Notes: generated by a model not told the origin, from the sequence alone. Shown: positions 1-6,097, counted from the stretch's first letter. The stretch: 6,217 nucleotides of DNA from Thermoplasmata archaeon (GCA_021792355.1 JAJYUV010000059.1:1-6217); one strand, 5' to 3'. Numbers and translations: made by a program.

Positions 1-75
1 GGAGAAAAACCAAAACCTCTCAAGGACAGAACCAACGATTGATTCCTGTTCGGATCCATTCCTCTTTTCTGAGAT

Positions 76-354
76 CTATGTGCTTAGAAAAGGCCTAAAA
101 ACTGTCTTGACAAACCGATCCACTTCCGGCTTCGTCTCGAAGAAGGCCGGCGTGAGATAGAGAGGACGGCTCACAAATCCCAGACCATTCAGGACCAGAG
201 CCAGGACAGACTCCCCCACCATCACTCCCCGCTGGGGAGCCAGCGGGATCATTGCGTCGATGATCTATACAAGCCGAATCTTCCGGGCCACTCCGGAAAC
301 AAGGCCCAGATAATCGATTCTCCGGATCTCCGATAGTCTCTCGTCTTCCTGCAC
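76..354 (-). pseudogene. IS1634-family (DUF4277) transposase, N-terminal fragment with in-frame stop
   Basis: Reading the minus strand from a GTG at 354-352 gives about 92 codons, interrupted by a TAG at codon 30 (265-267) and ending in a TAG at 76-78. After the first stop the peptide contains SVLALVLNGLGFVSRPLYL followed by TPAFFETKP. This is the typical start of the DUF4277 domain at the N-terminus of IS1634-type (IS4-related DDE) transposases. These proteins usually exceed 450 residues, so only about the first fifth is here. Homology fades after about DRF (near 112-117), where another sequence begins. The catalytic part is absent, and the fragment cannot make an active transposase. A GGGAGGA Shine-Dalgarno-like sequence lies 3 nt before the GTG. 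An ATG at 358 is better placed for that site but opens a different frame with no family resemblance. The family call is from recognised motifs; truncation and the stop are read directly. Confidence 0.82.
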
Positions 355-360
355 ACATCC

Positions 361-382
361 TCCCGACTCAGTTCAGTCGGGA
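361..382. promoter_or_regulatory. Perfect hairpin overlapping the IS1634-type transposase ribosome binding site
   Basis: TCCCGACT (361-368) and AGTCGGGA (375-382) are exact reverse complements separated by a 6-nt loop. In the minus-strand transcript the 3' arm ends in the GGGA of the GGGAGGA preceding the transposase start, so the folded RNA would hide the ribosome binding site. In several IS elements such structures limit transposase translation from read-through transcripts; applying that here is inference. The same arm sequence lies at the extreme right end of the window, which is cut before the loop. Confidence 0.5.
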
Positions 383-501
383 AGCATGAAATCGCATTCA
401 GACAAGAGAAATCAAGCTTTTTTCTTCACTAAGAAAATATCGTTAAACGAAAATCACTTAAAAATCCAGTCCGTTTTCTTCGGAGAACTGCCGGATGTGG
501 G
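375..501 (-). repeat. Left arm of 127-bp inverted repeat (IS1634-type 5' end and leader)
   Basis: This stretch is the reverse complement of 6091-6217 over 127 bases without gaps and with one mismatch (G at 388 against A at 6204, where T is expected). Identity stops sharply at 501/502 on the inner side. On the outer side it is limited only by the window edge of the other copy. It lies directly upstream of the minus-strand DUF4277 transposase fragment, so it is best read as the transposase leader plus the terminal end of that IS. Inside it are two smaller palindromes: 420-437 (7-bp stem, CACT loop) and 440-450 (TCGTT/AACGA). I cannot define the exact IS terminus or a target duplication. Confidence 0.85.
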
Positions 502-592
502 TTGTAATACTAATTTAGGCATAGTTATTGCTTTATAATTTTTCGTGTGTTCCGTTTCTAAGAATATTGTTTTGGAAAATTTTGAGGATCCT
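502..592 (+). promoter_or_regulatory. Probable promoter region of the GH123-like gene
   Basis: The 91 bases between the inverted repeat and the first ATG are AT-rich and contain a perfect TATAAT at 534-539. No good TTGACA-like hexamer sits 16-18 bases upstream; the nearest candidate is TAATTT at 511-516. Transcription from this box would begin near 546 and leave a leader of about 47 nt before the ATG at 593. GAGGA at 584-588 serves as a Shine-Dalgarno site 4 nt before that ATG. The -10 box lies only 33 bases inside the IS1634-type end, so the insertion may have replaced the original upstream promoter elements. Confidence 0.42.
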
Positions 593-2623
593 ATGAATGA
601 GTCAAGAAAAGGTTTTTTTAAAGGGTTATTTGTAGGGATTATGCTTTCACTATTCATGGGCGTATTTGCTGTTGGTCTAGGAGTCTTTATTCTTAAAAAT
701 CCCCACGGCCGACTTGCCACCATCGTTTTTGGAAAATCAAACCAATTTGGTCTCTTGACCCCAGTATTTTCTGCAAAGAGATTGGCCATTAATACGCTTA
801 AAGACTTAAAGACTCCTGAGTTAAAGGTTCGATTTCCATTGGCATTTCAAGAGGTTCCCTTTGCAGGGACCCGTGTTGAAAAGTCTGGGTCATTGACATC
901 CTGGATCGCGTACACTTCCGACCGAGTCCAAATTGATTCATCTCCCCCTCCTGAAAAAGTTAAAGGCAAAAATCTTTCTAGGCCAATTGTTTTGCGTGGG
1001 CTTAAGGGAGAGACATTATCCTTCCAATTGGTCCTTAGGTCAAAAAGGGATCTTGACGATGTTCATGTTTCAATTGTGCAGGATGCCGATTCTCAAACGT
1101 CATGCATTCAATTTCATCGATTTAAAGAGATTTTTCTTAAGGTCATGCTCCAAAATAATGGAAACCTGAAAAAAATTATCAATCCGGACCCTCTTGTCCC
1201 TTTTTCCGATCCTTATACTCCTAGGAGAAGACTAATTAAGGATTTAAAACTTACAGAAGATCAAAACCAACCTGTTTGGATTGATGTTCATTATTCAAGA
1301 ACATGCAGGAGTGGAGATTATTCAGGGAAGATCCAAATTGTCAGAGAAGGAAAAATCCTCAGATCTTCAAAATTGATTTTTCATATTTCGCCCCAGACTC
1401 TGCCAAACCACCTTCAATTAAGTCGGTGGATGCAGCTCTACATTGGAAGATTCAATTATGGAGAAGGCCAATCTTCGAGTGAAGCCCAATTTGCCAACCT
1501 GTTTTCTCGCTATTATGCATTGGGCAACAAATATGGATTTGCGACGGGAGACTGCGGAACCCTTGGCCCTACCTTTCATTGGGATGACAAAGGTTCCCTA
1601 GTGTCTGTCGATTGGTCCAGCTATGACTATATTGAAGGACCAGTGTTATCCGGAAATCTCACAGGAAGTCCCCCGAATGCCTGGTGCTTTCCTTTAAAAA
1701 CTTATTCATTGGGAAACTTTAACGGATTTACTTATCAGGGAAGGACACCTTCGGACATCAATGATTGGAAAGGGATTCCAGAAAGATCCGTCGAACAATT
1801 GGCAAAAGCCGTTGTTCAGCATTGGAAAGAAAAAGGGTGGTCATTGTCAAAAGGATTCGACTACATTTGGGACGAGCCCGATCATCAATTATATTATCCA
1901 TATATATATGATCTCATCGCAAATATTTCAGTGGCTCTTCATAAAGGGTCAGATAATCAGATTAAAACAATGGTGACCGATACTCCATATATTTGGAATC
2001 GTCATCAAGTTGGTCACCATAAACATGTTATGTATAATAAAATTGATATATGGGCTCCTGGAGCAGCTGTCTACATTCCCGATAAGATTCAGAAGTATAA
2101 GGATGACGGAAAGAAGACCTGGTTTTATACCGCAGGGCCACCTTTTTTAGGTCAATCTGATTTGACGGGAAAAGGCCCGGGATTTCGAATGTGGTTTTGG
2201 ACCGCCTGGAAATATAATGTGAATGGAGTTTTCTATTGGGCCTCGGATTTCTGGAGTGGAAATACGGTTATGGATTCTCCCTACACTAAGGGAGGATCAG
2301 AAGATGGCGTTGTGTTTTATCCGGGGCATCAATTGCACTTTTTAGGAATTCCAGATATCGATGGTCCCGTTCCCTCTGTGAGAATGGCTCAGTGGAGAAG
2401 AGGCGTTGAAGATTATAAGTATTTTTTATTACTTAAAATGGATGGGCAAGAAAAGTATATTGACTCGCTTATTTCCGCTCTCGTTCCTAACGCTTTGAAT
2501 GTTGGAGGATATTTACCAGCATGGAAACATCCTTTAGGAGGTAGAGAGGGGGACTGGAATCATGATCCCAAAGTTTGGCACATGACAAGAATAGAAATGC
2601 TCAGAAAAATCGAAAACAAATAA
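593..2623 (+). CDS. Membrane-anchored GH123-like (DUF4091) glycoside hydrolase
   Basis: The 676-residue product begins with a short basic segment (MNESRKGFFK) and one hydrophobic helix at about residues 11-34. This suits an uncleaved signal anchor that exports the rest of the protein. Residues about 60-260 look like the beta-rich N-terminal domain, and about 265-676 like the catalytic domain. Family marks are an adjacent Asp-Glu pair at 427-428 (YIWDEPD), a WFWTAWKYNVNGVFYWAS block near 534, EDGVVFYPG near 570, and RRGVEDYKYF near 602-611. The last block is the hallmark C-terminal signature of DUF4091. In characterised GH123 enzymes such a pair performs substrate-assisted cleavage of beta-linked N-acetylgalactosamine; the substrate here is unknown. 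The ATG at 593 is preferred because GAGGA precedes it. A GTG at 545 would add 16 residues but has no ribosome binding site. AT-rich composition contrasts with the IS genes. The frame is intact, with a co-directional glycosyltransferase downstream. Confidence 0.8.
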   Translation: MNESRKGFFKGLFVGIMLSLFMGVFAVGLGVFILKNPHGRLATIVFGKSNQFGLLTPVFSAKRLAINTLKDLKTPELKVRFPLAFQEVPFAGTRVEKSGSLTSWIAYTSDRVQIDSSPPPEKVKGKNLSRPIVLRGLKGETLSFQLVLRSKRDLDDVHVSIVQDADSQTSCIQFHRFKEIFLKVMLQNNGNLKKIINPDPLVPFSDPYTPRRRLIKDLKLTEDQNQPVWIDVHYSRTCRSGDYSGKIQIVREGKILRSSKLIFHISPQTLPNHLQLSRWMQLYIGRFNYGEGQSSSEAQFANLFSRYYALGNKYGFATGDCGTLGPTFHWDDKGSLVSVDWSSYDYIEGPVLSGNLTGSPPNAWCFPLKTYSLGNFNGFTYQGRTPSDINDWKGIPERSVEQLAKAVVQHWKEKGWSLSKGFDYIWDEPDHQLYYPYIYDLIANISVALHKGSDNQIKTMVTDTPYIWNRHQVGHHKHVMYNKIDIWAPGAAVYIPDKIQKYKDDGKKTWFYTAGPPFLGQSDLTGKGPGFRMWFWTAWKYNVNGVFYWASDFWSGNTVMDSPYTKGGSEDGVVFYPGHQLHFLGIPDIDGPVPSVRMAQWRRGVEDYKYFLLLKMDGQEKYIDSLISALVPNALNVGGYLPAWKHPLGGREGDWNHDPKVWHMTRIEMLRKIENK

Positions 2624-2691
2624 AGTGGTCCTGATTTGCGGACGTTACGATTTTTTGCCTGAAACCCTCCTAAGAATCTCGAATGAATGAT

Positions 2692-2715
2692 GCCTCTCTT
2701 CTCAGCTAAGGAGGC
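2692..2715 (+). terminator. Weak hairpin, possible attenuator or poor terminator
   Basis: GCCTCTCTT (2692-2700) can pair with AAGGAGGC (2708-2715) through eight base pairs with one bulged T and a 7-nt loop. There is no T-run afterwards (AGGTCTTCTTGG), so it is not a standard intrinsic terminator. It may be a processing or stability hairpin between the two genes, or chance. Confidence 0.22.
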
Positions 2716-2764
2716 AGGTCTTCTTGGCTGATTCAATATAGGGAATTTAAAGGAACGATAAATT

Positions 2765-2770
2765 AGGAGA
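2765..2770 (+). promoter_or_regulatory. Ribosome binding site that decides a TTG start
   Basis: AGGAGA lies 2 nt after the core from a TTG at 2772 but 8 nt from the next in-frame TTG at 2778. The second spacing is near optimal, so 2778 is the better start. The first in-frame ATG (codon 22 of the longer reading) lies inside the first beta strand of the glycosyltransferase fold and would destroy it, so a TTG start is needed in either case. Confidence 0.6.
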
Positions 2771-2777
2771 GTTGTTT

Positions 2778-3932
2778 TTGAATAATGATCAAATTTCTAA
2801 TTACAAAGGACAGGCGCCTCTTATATCAGTTCTTATGCCTTTTTATAAAGGTGGAAAATTCATCGAATATGCCTTGAATTCAATATTGAATCAAACCTTT
2901 CAGGATTTTGAAATTGTATTGGTCGATAACAATGCTACTCCTGAATCAAAAGAAGTTGTCTCGAGGTTCTCTAGGCTTTATCCAGATAAAATCAAATTAT
3001 TTTATGAAAAAAATCCTGGAGCATGTTATGCAAGGAATACAGGGATTATACATTGCACAGGAAAATACATAGCTCTCTTGGATGATGATGATTATATGTA
3101 TTCGGACCGTCTTGAAAAACAATTGAAAATCATGGAAGAAAACAAAGATTTAGCGATGGTGAGTTGTGGGATTGATTTTTTTGAGTCCCCGTCGACTCCT
3201 GATAAGGGGCGCTTTCTGAGAAAAAATGTAATGGGCGCTATTGGCAACACAAGAATCACTCGTGATTTATTGATATCGAAGATATATTCTCTGAATCCGA
3301 CTCACAAGAAACCCGAGTCGTTCTTTTTTGCTATCCCTTCTACATGGTTTTTTAAAAAAGACAATGCTCTTGATATTGGGTTGTTTGATATTCGGATGAA
3401 TCCTCATTGGGCGGATGACCTAGAATTCCTGACGCGGCTGTTTGAGAAGGGTCCGTTTTACATGGTTCCAGAACCATTGGCCGGTTTTCGAAATCTCTCT
3501 CCGTCTTCTGGATCGTTTGAGTACAAAACCTCCTCAGAGATAGATTTCAAAAAGGCGCGTCAAGATTCCAAATTCCTTTCGATCTTTTTTGAACGATATA
3601 AAGAATCAAATCCAGAAACATTAATTGCCTTTAAAAAATTGTTCTCCTTCCACTTAAAAATGCACGGAATAGAGTTTTTGGAGTTTTTTCATGCGGTTCC
3701 CATTGGAAGGAAATTTCTTTTGAGGGCATTCTTGCTTGATCCATTTAATTTTGACAATGCTAAACAGATGATTAAATCAAGGTTTCCAAAGTTTGTTTTG
3801 CCGAAGCTTTTTTGGTTTGACCGATTTTCCATGAAGAAACTTCCCGAGGGGGTTGATAGTTCGGTAGCATTCAATCTGTTTTTTTTTCCCCCTAATCGGG
3901 TTTCTAAAAATAAGGTTTTAAATCATAATTAA
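2778..3932 (+). CDS. Glycosyltransferase family 2 (GT-A fold)
   Basis: The 384-residue protein is a typical cytoplasmic family 2 glycosyltransferase, which transfers a sugar from a nucleotide-sugar donor to a growing surface glycan or lipid carrier. The N-terminal domain has the order expected of the fold: LISVLMPFYKGGKFIEYALN with LNQTFQDFEIVLVDNNA (about residues 15-55), then NPGACYARNTGI, then the metal-binding acidic run LLDDDD at about 102-105. A second acidic motif, WADDLEFLTRL near 212-221, supplies the likely catalytic base. It precedes GPFYMVPEPLAGFR, another common GT2 feature. The C-terminal ~140 residues are helical and unassigned, with no convincing membrane helix. Donor and acceptor cannot be deduced. 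The start is TTG. Composition is AT-rich like the hydrolase, suggesting the two arrived together. A T9-C5 tract near the 3' end (3879-3892) is a possible slippage site. Confidence 0.88.
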   Translation: MNNDQISNYKGQAPLISVLMPFYKGGKFIEYALNSILNQTFQDFEIVLVDNNATPESKEVVSRFSRLYPDKIKLFYEKNPGACYARNTGIIHCTGKYIALLDDDDYMYSDRLEKQLKIMEENKDLAMVSCGIDFFESPSTPDKGRFLRKNVMGAIGNTRITRDLLISKIYSLNPTHKKPESFFFAIPSTWFFKKDNALDIGLFDIRMNPHWADDLEFLTRLFEKGPFYMVPEPLAGFRNLSPSSGSFEYKTSSEIDFKKARQDSKFLSIFFERYKESNPETLIAFKKLFSFHLKMHGIEFLEFFHAVPIGRKFLLRAFLLDPFNFDNAKQMIKSRFPKFVLPKLFWFDRFSMKKLPEGVDSSVAFNLFFFPPNRVSKNKVLNHN

Positions 3933-4097
3933 ATTAATTGTTTTCTTCATTCGTATTCAAAGGCAACCTGATGGGCAAGGACTCAGATCTCGATTACTTC
4001 CGGCAACCAATCAGTCTCGAATGAGACAAAGCCCGATTGTAGTCTCCCACCACATTCGGATAAAACCATTCAGATTTAAACTTATGGGTCATCCATA
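3933..4097. other. Non-coding gap between glycosyltransferase and IS3 end
   Basis: No terminator with a T-run follows the glycosyltransferase stop. A small 5-bp hairpin (GTCTC/GAGAC, 4014-4027) is too weak to call. The minus strand holds a 32-codon reading frame (see separate entry) that ends against the IS3-type terminus. Confidence 0.4.
3994..4092 (-). pseudogene. Possible 3' end of a gene cut off by the IS3-type insertion
   Basis: From ATG at 4092 to TAA at 3994 the minus strand encodes 32 residues, including SEWFYPNVVGDYNRAL and SRLIGC. The mix is protein-like, but I do not recognise a family. It starts six bases inside the IS3 terminus at 4098, as expected for a C-terminal remnant of a gene that once extended rightward. 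At this length chance is a fair alternative. Confidence 0.2.
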
Positions 4098-4121
4098 TGG
4101 AGTTGCCCCGTTAACCGGACA
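4098..4121 (-). repeat. Right terminal inverted repeat of the IS3/IS2-like element
   Basis: TGGAGTTGCCCC followed by GTTAACCGGACA has the TGG outer tip and the TTGCCCC core of IS2-type ends. It lies just downstream of the orfB stop when the IS630 insertion is ignored. The partner end is not in the window. Confidence 0.6.
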
Positions 4122-4134
4122 ATGTTTATACCTA

Positions 4135-4153
4135 GTAGAAAGACCCATTAAAA
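4135..4153 (+). repeat. Left terminal inverted repeat of IS630 element
   Basis: This 19-base end matches the reverse complement of 5356-5374 with one C/T difference at the eleventh base. Weaker similarity continues for another five bases or so. It abuts the duplicated TA at 4133-4134. Confidence 0.85.
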
Positions 4154-4205
4154 TGTTTACAGTAATTTGGCTTCGGTTTATACTTAGCCATCACCCTATA
4201 ACCCC

Positions 4206-4210
4206 GGAGG
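4206..4210 (+). promoter_or_regulatory. Ribosome binding site of the IS630 transposase
   Basis: GGAGG lies 5 nt before ATG 4216, inside the purine-rich stretch GGAGGGGAGG. It supports 4216 as the start, because upstream in-frame starts lack such a site and some lie outside the IS. Confidence 0.6.
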
Positions 4211-4215
4211 GGAGG

Positions 4216-5352
4216 ATGGCCGACAAAACCGAAAGGAATCCCTTGATTCTGACTGCCGAACAACGACAGAGCCTCCAAAGTGTAGCCGGATCCCGAACGG
4301 CTCCGGTCCGGGAAGTGGAGAGAGCCCGCATTCTTCTGGCCTATGCCGACCGTCTCCCGCTTCAGACCATTGCCCGGACGGTGGGAGTGAGTCGCCCCAC
4401 TGTCTATAAATGCATCGACAAGGCCTTGACCATGGGATGGGAAGCCGGACTGAAGGACCTCTACCATCGCCCCAAGGATCCTGTGATCACTCCGGAAGCC
4501 AAGGCGTGGGTCGTGTCCCTGGCCTGCACGAAGCCTGTCGACCTGGGCCTGGCGTCGGAGGTTTGGACGCATCAGGTGTTGGCGTCGTATGTGCGTTCTC
4601 ATGCGAACGAGGCGGGATACCCCGCTCTGGGTCGGGCGGTCAAGGCCACCGTCCAGCGCATTCTGGCCGAACAGGATCTGAAACCCCATACGGTCCGGTA
4701 CTACCTGGAACGGCGGGATCCGGAGTTCGACCGCAAGATGCGGGACGTCCTGCTCGTCTATCGAGAGGTGTTCCTAAATCCGGCTCCATCGAATCGCGAC
4801 ACCCCCGTCTACACGGTCAGCCTGGACGAAAAGCCGGGAATTCAGGCGTTGGGACTGACGGCCTCCGACCGGCCACCGGTTCCCGGCAAACATCCCACCG
4901 TCTCGCGCGATCATGAGTATGTCCGATTGGGAATAGCCTCGATTCTGGCCGCCCTGGATCTCTCGACCGGCCATGTCATTGCCCGGGTCGAGGAACGGCA
5001 TCGAAGCCAGGAATTCATCGCCCTCCTCAAGGATCTGGATGCCTATTATCCTTCTCATGCCCGGATCCGGGTCATTCTGGACAACCATTCGGCTCATGTC
5101 TCCCGGGAAACCCGGATGTTTCTGGCCACCCGCCCCAACCGGTTCGAATATGTGCATACTCCCAAGCACGGCTCCTGGCTCAACTTGGTGGAGACCCTGT
5201 TTTCCAAGATGAGCCGAACCTTTCTTCGGCATATCCGGGTCGCCTCCTGGGCGGAACTCAAGGAGCGGATCGAGAAGGGCATTGCCGAAATTAACGCTAA
5301 CCCGGTTGTGCACCGTTGGAAAAACTTTAATCTGGAACTCGAAAAAGTATAA
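4216..5352 (+). CDS. IS630-family DDE transposase, intact
   Basis: The 378-residue protein catalyses cut-and-paste movement of the IS that carries it. A helix-turn-helix at about residues 48-70 (LPLQTIARTVGVSRPTVYK) should bind the IS ends. A helical linker with the YHRP motif common in this family follows, and then an RNase H-like catalytic domain. The acidic triad is visible: Asp204 in VSLDEKPG, Asp289 in VILDNHSAH and Glu326 in WLNLVETLFSKM. The last two are separated by 36 residues, as usual for IS630 proteins. The length is normal. The frame stays open upstream to 4021, but that would run outside the IS end at 4135, so ATG 4216 is chosen. The stop lies 22 bases inside the right terminus. 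Composition is GC-rich, unlike the cargo genes. No lesions are seen, so the protein is probably functional. Confidence 0.93.
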   Translation: MADKTERNPLILTAEQRQSLQSVAGSRTAPVREVERARILLAYADRLPLQTIARTVGVSRPTVYKCIDKALTMGWEAGLKDLYHRPKDPVITPEAKAWVVSLACTKPVDLGLASEVWTHQVLASYVRSHANEAGYPALGRAVKATVQRILAEQDLKPHTVRYYLERRDPEFDRKMRDVLLVYREVFLNPAPSNRDTPVYTVSLDEKPGIQALGLTASDRPPVPGKHPTVSRDHEYVRLGIASILAALDLSTGHVIARVEERHRSQEFIALLKDLDAYYPSHARIRVILDNHSAHVSRETRMFLATRPNRFEYVHTPKHGSWLNLVETLFSKMSRTFLRHIRVASWAELKERIEKGIAEINANPVVHRWKNFNLELEKV

Positions 5353-5355
5353 GTG

Positions 5356-5374
5356 TTTTAATGAGTCTTTCTAC
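5356..5374 (-). repeat. Right terminal inverted repeat of IS630 element
   Basis: Reverse complement of 4135-4153 with one mismatch, followed directly by the duplicated TA (5375-5376). It starts only a few bases after the transposase stop codon. Confidence 0.85.
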
Positions 5375-6097
5375 TAGGTGAGTCCCCGAAACTTTCTGGA
5401 GGGAGAGCGTCTTAGGACCATTGTGGAGATGGTTCTCGCTATAGTTGTTGCCCCACAGGGGGGAGAACCTGGACCCACAGTCTGGCCATTTTTGAAATCT
5501 GAGGGATGAACATAGGCCCTTTTGAAAGATTTTACAATCGCTTAGGCTTGGCCGTTGCTTTCCTAACTTCTCACGGGGGTGGTACAAACGACCAGGTCAA
5601 CGATCTTGGCATACTCTCGGGGCTCCTTGGCCGTGTAGTAGAAACCATTATCGGAGAGCCATTCGATAAGATGGGGAAGACGATTTGAGGTTCCGGACCG
5701 GCCTTCCAGACTTTTCACCATCAGATCACGGATAGTGTGCCTGGAAACCCTCCGAGGGTGGCCGTATATCCCAGGACTTCTCGATCGCAGCAGTCCAGGG
5801 AAAACGCCACACGGACACCCTCCCCCTTGGGGCAAGTGATCTCGAAGACATTGGAAGACCACCGCGCTGGTTGGACTCCACAGTTCAGATCGTTTCCTCA
5901 TGAACTCTGGGCACCCTGACTCCCGAATGACGGGGGAGGAGCAGAGGGTGTTGTTCCATGATCCGGTAAACCCGCTTGTGGTTCCTAGGTTCTTTCCCCT
6001 CCCGGGTCAGCATCCGGATCAAGAGAAGATGGATCCAGCGATACTCGTTACTGGGAGGTTCACCGACTAAGGAACGAATCTTGGGAAGACCCCACAT
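5374..6097 (-). pseudogene. IS3-family (IS2-like) transposase OrfB, multiply frameshifted
   Basis: Minus-strand fragments in different frames line up with IS2-type OrfB in order. They are LPKIRSLVGEPPS and NHKRVYRIMEQHPLLLPRHSG (6090-5888), an in-frame TGA at 5885-5887, and TVESNQR, then a shift to RWSSNVFEITCPKGEGVRVA and FSLDCCDRE. Next comes a shift to IRDLMVKSLEGR, LPHLIEWLSDNGFYY and VVCTTPVRS. ESNGQA and VKSFKRAYVHPSDFKNGQT then appear with TAG and TAA stops. After another shift come WGNNYSENHLHNGPKTLS and a final frame ending KFRGLT-stop. The catalytic set is destroyed: the first Asp position reads Asn (SSN), the second is kept (SDNG), and the Glu expected in NGxAEAF is a TAA stop. About 30 N-terminal residues are missing at the 6091 junction. 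The terminal TAG (5374-5376) coincides with the IS630 target. No product is expected. Confidence 0.85.

Larger units (their letters stand above)
2624..2777 (+). other. Intergenic spacer between hydrolase and glycosyltransferase
   Basis: This AT-rich spacer of about 154 bases holds no ORF I can support. It contains the hairpin described separately (2692-2715) and the Shine-Dalgarno sequence of the next gene (2765-2770). No clear -10/-35 pair is visible, so the downstream gene could be co-transcribed with the hydrolase or have its own weak promoter. Confidence 0.5.
4135..5374 (+). mobile_element. Complete IS630-family insertion sequence (1240 bp)
   Basis: The outer bases are GTAGAAAGACCCATTAAAA at 4135-4153 and the reverse complement of that sequence at 5356-5374, with one mismatch in 19. 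TA dinucleotides flank both ends (4133-4134 and 5375-5376), the signature duplication of IS630/Tc1-type elements. Joining the flanks recreates ACCTAGGT, a palindrome centred on CTAG, which is the preferred target of the founding member IS630. Ends, TA duplication and an intact transposase indicate a fairly recent and possibly active copy. It interrupts the IS3-type element right at the orfB stop codon. Confidence 0.9.
4098..6090 (-). mobile_element. IS3-family (IS2-like) element, 3' part, split by IS630 and decayed
   Basis: The left boundary is set by TGGAGTTGCCCC at 4098-4109, continuing to CCGGACA at 4115-4121. This closely resembles the terminal repeat of IS2-group elements as I recall it (TGGATTTGCCCC...). 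The orfB pseudogene ends about 10 bases beyond it once IS630 is removed, as expected for the 3' end of such an element. The right side ends at 6091, where the sequence switches to the IS1634-type repeat inside codons near the start of orfB. orfA, the first part of orfB and the other terminus are therefore missing. No target duplication can be checked. Confidence 0.7.

Noticed and set aside
95..358. 87-codon minus-strand frame beginning at ATG 358
   Set aside because: It is the wrong frame of the DUF4277 fragment; the neighbouring frame contains the recognisable transposase sequence.
410..450. Small palindromes in the repeat arm read as a rho-independent terminator
   Set aside because: The stems (420-437 and 440-450) are AT-rich and short with no proper GC stem plus T-run; they are better left as part of the IS leader.
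454..789. 111-codon minus-strand frame across the repeat and the hydrolase start
   Set aside because: It spans the repeat junction at 501/502 and opposes a well-supported gene; no motif is seen.
4021..4215. 65-codon upstream extension of the IS630 transposase
   Set aside because: It runs through the IS terminus at 4135 into the IS3 end and flank, so it cannot belong to the transposase; ATG 4216 has a Shine-Dalgarno site and gives the normal family length.
4410..4916. 168-codon plus-strand frame inside the IS630 gene
   Set aside because: It is an out-of-frame shadow rich in Gly, Arg and Pro, overlapping the intact DDE transposase.
4132..5313. Long minus-strand frames (185 and 179 codons) opposite the IS630 gene
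   Set aside because: They mirror the GC-rich transposase codons, show no family resemblance, and one crosses the IS boundary.
5506..5919. Small plus-strand frames opposite the IS3 OrfB remnant
   Set aside because: They lack a ribosome binding site and motifs, and the opposite strand aligns with OrfB throughout.
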